From NCBI GenBank assembly GCA_038961845.1, contig CP152408.1, positions 2,790,001 to 2,854,000 on the forward strand: DNA of 64,000 bases, written 5' to 3'. A model generated the notes under the pieces. The model was not told the origin of the DNA. It ran no database searches and worked only from the letters and a program-made list of their open reading frames with translations. The stretch comes from Xylophilus sp. GW821-FHT01B05. Lineage in GTDB: Bacteria; Pseudomonadota; Gammaproteobacteria; Burkholderiales; Burkholderiaceae_C. This document shows positions 43,519-52,596 of this stretch, in pieces. Numbering within the stretch: position 1 is the first letter of the stretch; the number at the start of each line of letters is the position of its first letter. A program made the position numbers and the translations under genes.

Positions 43519-44499
43519 ATGGCTGCACCTGCTTTTGCCACATGGCCGCAAGGCCCGCTGGACCATCCCTTGCGGCCTGTGCGCGCCATCGTCCTGCTGC
43601 TGTTGCTGGCCGCGCTGCCGGTGGTGGCCACGGCGCTGGGGGAAGACTTCTACATCGGCCTGGCCAGCCGCATCCTGATCTACGCGCTGGCCGCCACCAG
43701 CCTGAACCTGATCCTGGGCTATGGCGGCATGGTGAGTTTTGGCCATGCGGCCTTTATCGGCACGGGGGCCTATACCGTGGCCGTGCTGATGCAGCAGGGC
43801 GTGGCATCGGCCTGGGTGGCCTGGCCGCTGGCCATGCTGGTGAGCGCGGCGTTTGCGCTGGTCATAGGCGCCATCAGCCTGCGCACGCGCGGGGTGTACT
43901 TCATCATGATCACGCTGGCCTTTGCCCAGATGCTGTACTACCTGACGCTGTCGCTCAAGGCCTGGGGTGGGGACGACGGGCTGTCGCTGGCCGGGCGCTC
44001 GCAAGTCGGCATGGGCCTGGACCTGGGCAGCGACACGGTCTTCTATTACGTGGTGCTGGCGCTGTTTGCGCTGGTGTTTGTGGGCGTGCAGCGCCTGCTC
44101 AACGCCCGCTTTGGCCACGTGCTGCAGGCCCTGCGCGAGAACGAAACGCGCATGCGCGCCATCGGCTTCCCCGTGCTGCGCTACCAACTGGTGGCCTTTA
44201 CCCTGGCAGGCGCACTGGCCGGCCTGGCGGGCGCGCTGGTGGCCAACCAGGGCAGCTTTGTCAGCCCGGCGCTAATGCAATGGAGCCAGTCCGGCATGCT
44301 GATGGTCATGGTCATCCTGGGCGGCGTGGGCTACCTGTATGGCGGGCTGGTGGGCGCGGCGGTGTTTCTGCTGCTGGAAGAGATCTTGTCGGGCTACACC
44401 ATGCACTGGCAGTTTGGCCTGGGGGCCTTGCTGCTGGCCGTGGTGCTGGTGGCGCCCAACGGCTTGCTGAGCCTGCGTGGCCGCAAGGGGCAAGCATGA
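43519..44499 (+). CDS. LivM-like ABC transporter permease, operon 2
   Basis: A 326-residue permease: SLNLILGYGGMVSFGHAAFI, TRGVYFIMITLAFAQMLYYL and ALRENETRMRAIGFPVLRYQ are typical. Length is standard, unlike the extended paralogue in operon 1. The start ATG is 2 bp after the livH-like stop; its stop overlaps the next gene (ATGA). Confidence 0.9.
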   Translation: MAAPAFATWPQGPLDHPLRPVRAIVLLLLLAALPVVATALGEDFYIGLASRILIYALAATSLNLILGYGGMVSFGHAAFIGTGAYTVAVLMQQGVASAWVAWPLAMLVSAAFALVIGAISLRTRGVYFIMITLAFAQMLYYLTLSLKAWGGDDGLSLAGRSQVGMGLDLGSDTVFYYVVLALFALVFVGVQRLLNARFGHVLQALRENETRMRAIGFPVLRYQLVAFTLAGALAGLAGALVANQGSFVSPALMQWSQSGMLMVMVILGGVGYLYGGLVGAAVFLLLEEILSGYTMHWQFGLGALLLAVVLVAPNGLLSLRGRKGQA

Positions 44500-45244
44500 G
44501 TGATCTGCTGCAGATAGATGGCCTGGTCAAACGCTTTGGCGGCCTGACCGCCACCGACCACGCCCACCTGGCCGTGCGCCAGGGCGAGGTGCATGCGTTG
44601 ATCGGCCCCAACGGCGCAGGCAAGACCACGCTGATCCACCAACTGTCTGGCGCCTTGGCGCCGGATGCGGGCCGCATCGTCTTCGACGGCCAGGACATCA
44701 CCGCGCTGCCCATGCACCAGCGTGTGCTGCGCGGCCTGGCTCGCTCCTACCAGATCACCACCATCTTCCGCCGCCTGTCGGTGCTCGATAACCTGGCCCT
44801 GGCGGTGCAGGCGCGCCAGGGCAGCAGTCTGCGCTTCTGGCGCCCGGCCCGCGCCGAGCACGCCCGCTACGAAGAGGCCGCCGCCGTGGCCGAGCGCATC
44901 GGCCTGGGCGCGCAACTGCAGCGCAGCGCCGGCACCCTGGCGCATGGCGAGCAGCGCCAGTTGGAGCTGGGCCTGGCCCTGGCCACCCGCCCGCGCCTGC
45001 TGCTGCTGGACGAGCCCATGGCCGGCATGGGCCCGGACGAGTCCGAGCGCATGGTCACTCTGCTGCAGGCGCTGCGCAGAGAGACCACGCTGCTGCTGGT
45101 CGAGCACGACATGGACGCCGTCTTCCGCCTGGCCGACCGCATCTCGGTGCTGGTGTTTGGCAAGGTCATCGCCAGCGGCACGCCGGAGCAGATCCGCGGC
45201 AATGCCGAGGTGCAGCGCGCCTATCTGGGCGACGAGGAGACAGC

Positions 45245-45248
<4 letters not shown>
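44496..45248 (+). CDS. LivG-like ABC transporter ATP-binding protein, operon 2
   Basis: A 250-residue ATPase with Walker A GPNGAGKTT, ARSYQITTIFRRLSVLDNLA, signature TLAHGEQRQLELGLALATRP (degenerate, AHGEQ), Walker B LLLLDEPMAGMGPDES and switch LLVEHDMDAVFRLADRISVL. It overlaps both neighbours by 4 bp. Confidence 0.92.
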
Positions 45249-45955
<707 letters not shown>

Positions 45956-46405
45956 GCGTTTGCCTTCTCACTGGCTGTGGGGTGCAGGCGGTGCTTGTGT
46001 GAGTGCTTGGTTGTCTTGCAGGCGGCGGGTGCCGGGAGTTCGCCCCGGCGGGCGAGTAACTTTCTCTTGGCGAACGCCCAAGAGAAAGTCACCAAAGAGA
46101 AGGCGACCCCGCTGTGGCGGTCCGCTGCGCGGACTGCTCTGCGGTGCTCGGTGTGGGCAGGCGGCTGCGGAACTCGCTTCGCTCAGACAGTCCTCGCCAT
46201 CCGCGCTACGCGCGGCAACCTGCCCCCACCTCCGCTCCTCGACGCCACAGAGGGGACCCCAGGATCGCCACACGGGCCGTCGCTGCGCTCGGCCTCTGCA
46301 TTACTCCCTCCCCCGCTGGGGGAGGGCTGGGGTGGGGGCCGGCTGTCCGGACATTGGTAGTTCGGCTGCCCCACGCCGTTGATGGAGCCGAGCAGCACAG
46401 GGCAC
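45956..46405. other. Intergenic region with inverted repeats
   Basis: No gene is recognised. ACTTTCTCTTGG (46059-46070) pairs with CCAAGAGAAAGT (46078-46089). CCCTCCCCC (46306-46314) pairs with GGGGGAGGG (46318-46326). Both look like dispersed elements of Comamonadaceae intergenic regions. They probably terminate the transporter operon. Confidence 0.5.
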
Positions 46406-46484
46406 CCGCCGCCAGCAAGGCACACCAACTATCAAATAGATAGCTAATAGCCAAGGCTGCACCCGGGCTAGAGCCACTTTTCTC
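46406..46484 (-). repeat. Dispersed palindromic repeat family A, copy 2
   Basis: It matches copy 1 (32621-32699) in reverse orientation, including the tail with CCGCCGCCAGCAAGG, the GATAGCTAATAGCC core and CTAGAGCCACTTTTC. It lies directly upstream of the thioesterase gene. Confidence 0.8.
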
Positions 46485-46505
46485 TTAAAAAACCAATCCA
46501 TCCAA

Positions 46506-46940
46506 ATGACAACCCCTCCACCATCCCTCCGCTTCGAACGCGAATACCAAATCCGCTTTGCCCACTGCGACCCGGCCGGCATCATCTTCTTCCCCCAGTA
46601 CCTGATCCTCTTCAACGCCCTGGTAGAGGACTGGGTCACCGACGGCCTCGGCATCCCCTATGCCGACCTGCTCGGCCGCCGCCGCATCGGCATGCCCATC
46701 GTCAGCCTGCGGTGCGACTTCAGCGCCATCAGCCGCATGGGCGAGCGCGTGATCTTCGAGCTGGCCGTCGAGCGCGTAGGCAACGCCTCGCTCACCCTGG
46801 CCCTGGATGCGCGCTTGGGCGACGAGCTGCGCGTGCGCTCGCGCCAGGTGCTGGTCACCACCAGCCTGGACACGCACCGCGCCATCCCCCTCCCGGACGA
46901 CATGCGCGCCGCGCTGGCCCCGTACCACCCCAACCGCTGA
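46506..46940 (+). CDS. Acyl-CoA thioesterase (4-hydroxybenzoyl-CoA thioesterase family)
   Basis: A 144-residue hotdog-fold protein. YQIRFAHCDPAGIIFFPQYL carries the catalytic aspartate of the 4-hydroxybenzoyl-CoA thioesterase group; ITRMGERV-like SAISRMGERVIFELAVERVG follows. It would release CoA from aryl-CoA or ring-derived thioesters. It is 13 bp upstream of the RidA-like gene, so the two form an operon functionally tied to the aryl-CoA cluster. Confidence 0.85.
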   Translation: MTTPPPSLRFEREYQIRFAHCDPAGIIFFPQYLILFNALVEDWVTDGLGIPYADLLGRRRIGMPIVSLRCDFSAISRMGERVIFELAVERVGNASLTLALDARLGDELRVRSRQVLVTTSLDTHRAIPLPDDMRAALAPYHPNR

Positions 46941-46953
46941 CAGGAGACACCCC

Positions 46954-47346
46954 ATGCAAGTCCTTCTCCCCCCCGGCTGGCCGCGCCCGCGCGGCTACGC
47001 CAACGGCGTCACCGCCCGCGGCCGCATGGTCTTTGTCGCCGGCATGATCGGCTGGGACGCCCAAGGCCGCTTCGCCGAAGGCGGCATGGCCGCCCAGGTG
47101 CGCCAGGCGCTGCAGAACATCGTCGACGTCCTAAAGGCCGGCGACGCCCGCCCCGAACACATCGTGCGCATGACCTGGTACGTCACCGATAAACAGGCCT
47201 ACATCGCCGCCTACCCCGAGATAGGCGTGGCCTTCCGTGAACTGATTGGCAGCTTCAACGCGTCAATGACGGCGGTGGAGGTGTCGGCGCTGATTGAGGA
47301 TCAGGCGCTGGTGGAGATTGAGGCTACGGCTGTGGTGCCGGATTGA
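46954..47346 (+). CDS. RidA (YjgF/YER057c/UK114) family protein
   Basis: A 130-residue protein with GYANGVTARGRMVFVAGMIG, ALQNIVDVLKAGDARPEHIV, RMTWYVTDKQAYIAAYPEIG and the C-terminal ALVEIEATAVV. RidA proteins hydrolyse enamines/imines. The arginine needed by canonical RidA appears to be missing: the aligned stretch is NASMTAVEVSAL, with methionine where arginine is expected. It may therefore belong to one of the Rid subgroups lacking deaminase activity. AGGAGAC precedes the ATG. Its association with aminobenzoyl-CoA genes is suggestive, since that pathway makes an enamine. Confidence 0.85.
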   Translation: MQVLLPPGWPRPRGYANGVTARGRMVFVAGMIGWDAQGRFAEGGMAAQVRQALQNIVDVLKAGDARPEHIVRMTWYVTDKQAYIAAYPEIGVAFRELIGSFNASMTAVEVSALIEDQALVEIEATAVVPD

Positions 47347-47455
47347 GGGGGAAGCTAAAGCTGCCGTTCATGCTTGGGTGCACTAAAGGAGTGCGTCCAA
47401 AGCGCGGACTTTTGCCCTGAACTTGGAGCGTCGTCCAAAGACTGATTGTCGTCTG

Positions 47456-48149
47456 CTAGTGTCCTGAGTTGGAAGTTCGCAAGCAAAATCGCTCGATGCT
47501 GGCGAGGATGTCATCAGCGGACTTGGTCCAGTGGAAGGGCTTGGGGGTCCGCGTTGTGGATGTCCAGGTACTGCTTGATCGCCTGCTCGAGCTGGCGCGT
47601 CGATCGATGGGTGCCGCGGCGGATGCACTTCTCGGTGAGCGTTGCGAACCAGCGCTCAACCTGATTGAGCCAGGATGCCGAGGTGGGCGTGAAGTGCACA
47701 TGGAACCTCGGATGACGCGCAAACCAGTTGCGAATCGTCTGCGTCTTGTGCGTGCCGTAGTTGTCCATCACGAGGTGCACGTCCAGCCCGCTGGGGACGT
47801 TGGCCTCCACGGTGCGCAGGAACTGCAGGAATTCGCTGCTGCGGTGACGCCGGTGCAACTCGCCTATAACTTCGCCGGTCGCAATGTCCAGGGCCGCAAA
47901 CAAGGTCGTGGTGCCATGGCGCATGTAGTCGTGCGTTCTGCGCTCAGGAATGCCTGAGGCCAACGGCAGCACCGGCTGGGTGCGGTCCAGCGCCTGGATC
48001 TGGCTCTTCTCGCCATGCCAACGAATGAAAAAGCGTACCCAGTACAGGTAGGCCTTCTCGGTGCTGAGGCTATAGTGCCGGTAACGAACACGCTCCCGGA
48101 CTTGGTCCAACAGTCGTGTGGAGCGCAAAACAGGTGTGCCGGGTTTCAT
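47456..48149 (-). pseudogene. Chimera of integron integrase N-terminus and broken IS630-type transposase
   Basis: From 48149 the protein begins like Int[38 protein letters not shown]. At about 48011 it switches in frame to an IS630-type transposase: [51 protein letters not shown] and [16 protein letters not shown] with the DDE residues. The transposase lacks its own N-terminal HTH part. Near its end a run of five G (47543-47547, C on the coding strand) shifts the frame; [20 protein letters not shown] continues in another frame to 47456. Both ancestral proteins are thus inactive. The integron-integrase part faces away from the cassettes, the standard integron layout. Confidence 0.8.
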
Positions 48150-48283
48150 GGGATTTTTATACCTGTGTTTTTGCACAGTGTATCGATCGCTAACCCAGGC
48201 TGCAAGCCACTTTCAGGAGGAAGCCGTGTCCAGAATATCCCGCCTCGTCCAGCTTATTCCGCAGGTTCTGCGGGATACATTGC

Positions 48284-48290
48284 GTTAGGC
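48284..48290 (+). other. attI-side recombination core site of the integron
   Basis: GTTAGGC fits the core-site consensus GTTRRRY and lies just before the first cassette gene (ATG at 48303) on the side of the intI remnant. Recombination would occur between G and T at 48284/48285. Confidence 0.65.
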
Positions 48291-48302
48291 ATCACAAAAC
48301 AC

Positions 48303-49475
48303 ATGACTCCTCAATCTGAAGCACTTCGCCTCCTTGATGAGGCTTTGAAGGAACTTGAGTCTCCGAAGGGATCCGTTCTGGCCGGTACACAGAAGCTGTC
48401 TCGGTCATCTGCGCTACTTGGGAACGCGGATATTCAAGCGTGGTGTGCTGTGCAACTCGGTGAGAGAAGCTACGTACTGGCACTTCAGAAGCTACTTACA
48501 GCACTTTCGACGAAGGAAGACCCCAAGTCAGGTGAGAGCAAGAAGGCGGTCTCGGAAGCAGTAAAGGCACTAGACGCCTTAAAGCTCAAGCATGAAATTC
48601 ACTACTCGAATGAAGAGCTGAATGTGAAGGCTTCCGAGAGCGGTGGAGGATACATCAGCATCGGGTTCGTCGAAGAACGTTACGCAGACCTCGTTCGCAC
48701 AAAAAAAGGGAACGATGGAACTTACTACAAGAATAATCTTTATACCCACCTGAACTATGTCCGGAAGAAGGCACACGAATTTGCTTCCGTTCTTTACAAC
48801 CAACTCAAGTTCTCAGGAACGGTCAAGAACTGCTTCGACGTGCTGAAGTCCGCGGTGGATGACAAGCTATTGGATCTGAATCCAGCATTGGCTGAGCAAC
48901 TCATGCTCGCCTTCAAGGCTGTCTCCGCTGAGAAAGATGAAGAATGGTCACAGGCATTGACTACCTGCCGGCGACTGCTTGAAGGCCTCGCTGACGAGTT
49001 GAATCCGCCGAGCACTGAAGTGACAAAGGGCAGGAATCTGACTCAAGCGCAATATGTCAATCGACTCTGGGCGTTCATGGACAAGTCGATTGAATCCGAT
49101 TCAAACAAAGACTTGGCGAAAACACATGTTGACTTTCTAGGTGCCTGGCTCGAAAAAACGAACAAGCTCTCGAACAAGGGCGTGCATGCAGAGGTTTCCC
49201 AAGTAGAGGCGGTCAAGGCAGTGTTTCATGTCTATCTCGTTGTCGCCGACCTGCTGGAGTACCTCGACAAATCTCCAGTGAAAGTCGGGAAGAAAGACAT
49301 CAACACTGCCACCATTGATGAACTGGAGGCTCTGCTGGACATTAGTCGCACCACGGCAAAAGAAATTGTCAAAGCACGAATATCCAAGGGCAGGCTAGAT
49401 ACAGAAGTCCTGAAGGGCATCCGAGGAGTCGGACCCAAAACGCTTGAAAAGGCTGCAGCCGCATTCTTGCTGTAA
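48303..49475 (+). CDS. AbiTii-like protein with C-terminal helix-hairpin-helix domain (integron cassette 1)
   Basis: A 390-residue protein encoded between two integron recombination sites. The N-terminal 60 residues (EALRLLDEALKELESPKGSV, AGTQKLSRSSALLGNADIQA, WCAVQLGE) resemble the AbiTii domain of abortive-infection proteins. The middle has a segment (KTNKLSNKGVHAEVSQVEAV) resembling HEPN-type proteins. The C-terminal 60 residues are ComEA-like HhH: INTATIDELEALLDISRTTA and LKGIRGVGPKTLEKAAAAFL. The layout suggests nucleic-acid binding and phage defence; no activity is proven. Lower GC than the neighbours fits cassette origin. Confidence 0.75.
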   Translation: MTPQSEALRLLDEALKELESPKGSVLAGTQKLSRSSALLGNADIQAWCAVQLGERSYVLALQKLLTALSTKEDPKSGESKKAVSEAVKALDALKLKHEIHYSNEELNVKASESGGGYISIGFVEERYADLVRTKKGNDGTYYKNNLYTHLNYVRKKAHEFASVLYNQLKFSGTVKNCFDVLKSAVDDKLLDLNPALAEQLMLAFKAVSAEKDEEWSQALTTCRRLLEGLADELNPPSTEVTKGRNLTQAQYVNRLWAFMDKSIESDSNKDLAKTHVDFLGAWLEKTNKLSNKGVHAEVSQVEAVKAVFHVYLVVADLLEYLDKSPVKVGKKDINTATIDELEALLDISRTTAKEIVKARISKGRLDTEVLKGIRGVGPKTLEKAAAAFLL

Positions 49476-49481
49476 TGTGAT

Positions 49482-49595
49482 GCCTAACCATTCGTTCAAC
49501 CGGAAGCAGTGGGGCATGCCGCCGTTTGGTGCTCCATTTCATTCTGCCCCAAACGTCGTCATACCCCACTGCTCCGGTTAACTTGGACGTTGGGC
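49482..49595 (+). other. attC site of cassette 1
   Basis: It begins with GCCTAAC (49482-49488, RYYYAAC) and ends with GTTGGGC (49589-49595, GTTRRRY). The inner arms CCGGAAGCAGTGGGG and CCCCACTGCTCCGG pair perfectly except for one unpaired A, the kind of extrahelical base that guides integron integrase to the bottom strand. Length is 114 bp. Confidence 0.85.
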
Positions 49596-49604
49596 GGCAT
49601 AACC

Positions 49605-50042
49605 ATGGCGTACACGTTACAAGCGCTTGTTATGAAGTGCGGTAGCCTGCGTGCACCGCTTCCTGACGCGTTGAAGGTAGTTCCGTTGTCGGCCGGAGCG
49701 GACTTGATTCCGATTGGTGCGAGTGCGCTCAAGGCGCTGGAACTGCCGTTCCTTCCCCTGACGGACGAAGGGAGCGCGGGGTTGCCACTTGGAATCTCGC
49801 AGCTATGCGAAAAATTAAGTGCGCACAGCTCGCTTGCTTACATCGAGGCGGAATTCTTCGGCGGCTCTGGAACTCAGGCGCATGCCATCTATTCGGCCGG
49901 CAAGTCCGTTGGTGAGCCCGTCATCTCGGAGTCATCCATCAATGACGCGCTACGCTATCTCGGCATCAGCAAGGGCGATTCGCTGGATGAGTTCGAGGCT
50001 GTTGGTCTGGACCGGCATAGAAATACTGAGAGTTGGCTCTAG
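49605..50042 (+). CDS. Hypothetical protein of integron cassette 2
   Basis: A 145-residue protein, not recognised. It starts MAYTLQALVMKCGSLRAPLP, has a hydrophobic middle (LIPIGASALKALELPFLPLT) and a glycine-rich part (EFFGGSGTQAHAIYSAGKSV), and ends acidic. It lies between attC sites, starting 10 bp after the first. It is soluble by appearance. Proteins of such size in cassettes include immunity proteins, toxin neutralisers and anti-phage factors; nothing here decides. Confidence 0.7.
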   Translation: MAYTLQALVMKCGSLRAPLPDALKVVPLSAGADLIPIGASALKALELPFLPLTDEGSAGLPLGISQLCEKLSAHSSLAYIEAEFFGGSGTQAHAIYSAGKSVGEPVISESSINDALRYLGISKGDSLDEFEAVGLDRHRNTESWL

Positions 50043-50052
50043 TGAGAATGCT

Positions 50053-50109
50053 GCCCAACTTTTCGCTCCATCGGACGGCTTCGCCGCCCGCTGAGCTTTG
50101 ACGTTGAGC
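50053..50109 (+). other. attC site of cassette 2 (57 bp)
   Basis: GCCCAAC (50053-50059) and GTTGAGC (50103-50109) match RYYYAAC and GTTRRRY. CGCTC and its partial complement GAGC, and the central GGCTTCGCC hairpin, form the inner fold. The length is that of the classical 59-base element. It ends the array. Confidence 0.8.
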
Positions 50110-50463
50110 GTCCGCTTCGACATCAAACCAATGCCTGCTTCTCTGATCGGGCCGTTTTGTCAAGGGCAGAGTATCTCGGTCTTTGGTTTCGTTGAACAGA
50201 ACGTCTCGGTGCAGTTCACGCTTCTCTCCTGGCCGACAGCGGAAATTCAAGACTGTGGTTGCAACGATCTCCCCCGGCGATTCAGAGATTCATCATCAAT
50301 AGCTGCGCAGGCCCAATGTCCCCCTAGGGACAAGCCTCCTTGCTCCCTCGTCCGGCCCCCTCCTAGAATACAACAGAAGAAAAGCACGACCGTTCGCTAC
50401 CCGCCAACGGCCACAACCCCCGAGACATCCCCCGCTGTATTCCCCAACCAAGGAACCCTCCGC
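50110..50463. other. Intergenic region between integron and fatty-acid genes
   Basis: The 354 bp hold no convincing gene; an upstream extension of the next open frame runs through it but lacks similarity. The promoter of the FadJ-like gene should lie in its second half (TAGAATACA near 50373 could be a -10 region). Confidence 0.4.
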
Positions 50464-52575
50464 ATGACGGCTGAATACCGACTGCACGGCGACGTTGCCG
50501 TGATCTCCCTGAACAATCCCCCGGTCAACGGTCTGAGCCATGCCACTCGGCAGGGCATTACAGATGGGCTGGCCAAGGCGCAGGCAGACCAGGCCGTGAA
50601 GGCCATCGTGCTGACGGGGGCCGGCAAGGCTTTTTCGGGCGGTGCGGACATCAAGGAATTCGATTCGCCCAAGGCGCTGCAAGAGCCCAATCTGCTGAGC
50701 GTGATCCTGGCGGTAGAAAACTCCTCCAAGCCGGTGGTGGCCGCTGTGCACACCGTTGTCATGGGCGGCGGGCTGGAGCTGGCGCTGGGTGCGCACTACC
50801 GCATTGCCGCGCCGGGCACCAGCGTGGCGCTGCCAGAGGTCAAGCTGGGCCTGATCCCCGGGGCCGGTGGCACGCAGCGCCTGCCGCGTGTGCTGGGCGT
50901 GGAGACCGCGCTGAACCTGATCGTGTCTGGCGAGCCAGTCAAGAGCGAGCTGCTGGCGCAGCAGCCCGGCCAGAAGCTGTTCGACAAGCTGGCGGCGTCG
51001 CCCGAGAGCCTGCTGGACGAGGCCCTGGCCTTGGCCCGCGAGGTGGCGGCCAAGCATGCGGATGGCAGTGCGCTGCCGCTGGTGCGCAACCTGCCGTGCA
51101 AGCACCCGCTGGGTGATGCGTACTTTCAGTTTGCGCGCAATATGGTCAAGGGCATGGCCAAGAACTTCCCCGCGCCGCTCAAGTGCGTAGACGCGGTAGA
51201 GGCCGCCACCAAGAAGAAGTTTGACGATGGCATGGCCTACGAGCGCGAGCTGTTCATCAACCTGATGTGGACGCCAGAGTGTCGCTCGCTGCGCCATATC
51301 TTCGTGGCTGAGCGCGCTGCCTCCAAGATCCCGGATGTGCCGTCTGATACGCCGCAGCGCGCCATCAAGTCGGTGGCCGTGATTGGTGCCGGCACCATGG
51401 GTGGCGGCATCTCCATGAACTTCCTCAACGCCGGCATCCCGGTGAAGATTTTGGAGATGAAGCAAGACGCGCTGGACCGCGGCATTGCCACCATCAAGAA
51501 GAACTACGAGGCCCAGGTCAAGAAGGGCAAACTCAAGCAAGACAAGTACGAGCAGCGCCTGGCCTTGCTCAGCACCACGCTGGACTACGCCGACCTGAAG
51601 GATGCCGACCTGATCATCGAGGCGGTGTTTGAAGAGCTGGGCGTGAAAGAAGCCGTGTTCAAAAAGCTGGACGAGGTCGCCAAGCCCGGCGCCATCCTGG
51701 CCTCCAACACATCCACGTTGGACGTGGACAAGATCGCAGCCTTTACCAAGCGCCCGCAAGACGTGGTGGGCATGCATTTCTTCAGCCCGGCCAACGTGAT
51801 GAAGCTGCTGGAGGTGGTGCGTGGCAAGGCCACCGGCAAAGACGTGCTGGCTACCGTCATGGCCGTGGCCAAGAAGATCCGCAAGACGGCGGTGGTGTCT
51901 GGCGTGTGCGACGGCTTTATCGGCAACCGCATGATCGAGCAGTACAGCCGCCAGGCCGGCTTCTTGCTGGAAGAGGGCGCCACGCCGCAGCAGGTAGACC
52001 GCGCGGTAGAGAAGTTTGGCTTTGCCATGGGCCCGTTCCGCATGGGCGACCTGGCGGGCAACGACATTGGCTGGGCGATCCGGAAGCGCCGCTCTGTAGA
52101 GAAGCCCGGCCTTAAATACAGCAAGACCGCCGACCTGCTTTGCGAGCTGGGCCGCTACGGCCAGAAGACCGGCGCCGGCTGGTACGACTACCAGGCCGGC
52201 AAGCGCGACGCCATCCCGTCCAAGCTGGTGACCGACATGGTCGAGCAGCACCGCAAGGACCTGGGCATCACGCCGCGCAAGATCAGCGACGACGAGATCG
52301 TGCAACGCCTGGTGTTCTCGCTGGTGAACGAGGCCGCGCACATTCTGGAAGACGGCATTGCCTCCAAGGCCAGCGATATCGACATGGTCTACCTCACCGG
52401 CTATGGCTTCCCGATCTGGCGCGGCGGCCCCATGCACTACGCCAACCAGGTGGGCCTGTTCAACGTGGCGCAGAGCATGCAGCGCTTTGGCCGCAACCCG
52501 CAGGATGACGCCGAGTTCTGGCAGCCCGCGCCGCTGCTGGCCCGGCTCGCCGCCGAAGGCAAGACCTTCAACTGA
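50464..52575 (+). CDS. Multifunctional enoyl-CoA hydratase / 3-hydroxyacyl-CoA dehydrogenase (FadJ/PFE-like)
   Basis: A 703-residue beta-oxidation enzyme. The N-terminal crotonase part (residues 1 to about 190) has LTGAGKAFSGGADIKEF and PEVKLGLIPGAGGTQRLPRV. The NAD-binding dehydrogenase starts near 304 (VAVIGAGTMGGGISMNFLNA) and has ASNTSTLDVDKIAAFTKRPQ and GMHFFSPANVMKLLEVVRG. The C-terminal dehydrogenase domains end with GYGFPIWRGGPMHYA. Shorter than FadB; of the peroxisomal bifunctional/FadJ type. It is 21 bp upstream of the thiolase gene, forming a beta-oxidation pair. Confidence 0.92.
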   Translation: MTAEYRLHGDVAVISLNNPPVNGLSHATRQGITDGLAKAQADQAVKAIVLTGAGKAFSGGADIKEFDSPKALQEPNLLSVILAVENSSKPVVAAVHTVVMGGGLELALGAHYRIAAPGTSVALPEVKLGLIPGAGGTQRLPRVLGVETALNLIVSGEPVKSELLAQQPGQKLFDKLAASPESLLDEALALAREVAAKHADGSALPLVRNLPCKHPLGDAYFQFARNMVKGMAKNFPAPLKCVDAVEAATKKKFDDGMAYERELFINLMWTPECRSLRHIFVAERAASKIPDVPSDTPQRAIKSVAVIGAGTMGGGISMNFLNAGIPVKILEMKQDALDRGIATIKKNYEAQVKKGKLKQDKYEQRLALLSTTLDYADLKDADLIIEAVFEELGVKEAVFKKLDEVAKPGAILASNTSTLDVDKIAAFTKRPQDVVGMHFFSPANVMKLLEVVRGKATGKDVLATVMAVAKKIRKTAVVSGVCDGFIGNRMIEQYSRQAGFLLEEGATPQQVDRAVEKFGFAMGPFRMGDLAGNDIGWAIRKRRSVEKPGLKYSKTADLLCELGRYGQKTGAGWYDYQAGKRDAIPSKLVTDMVEQHRKDLGITPRKISDDEIVQRLVFSLVNEAAHILEDGIASKASDIDMVYLTGYGFPIWRGGPMHYANQVGLFNVAQSMQRFGRNPQDDAEFWQPAPLLARLAAEGKTFN

Positions 52576-52596
52576 CCCCATTCGAGGCATCCACAC

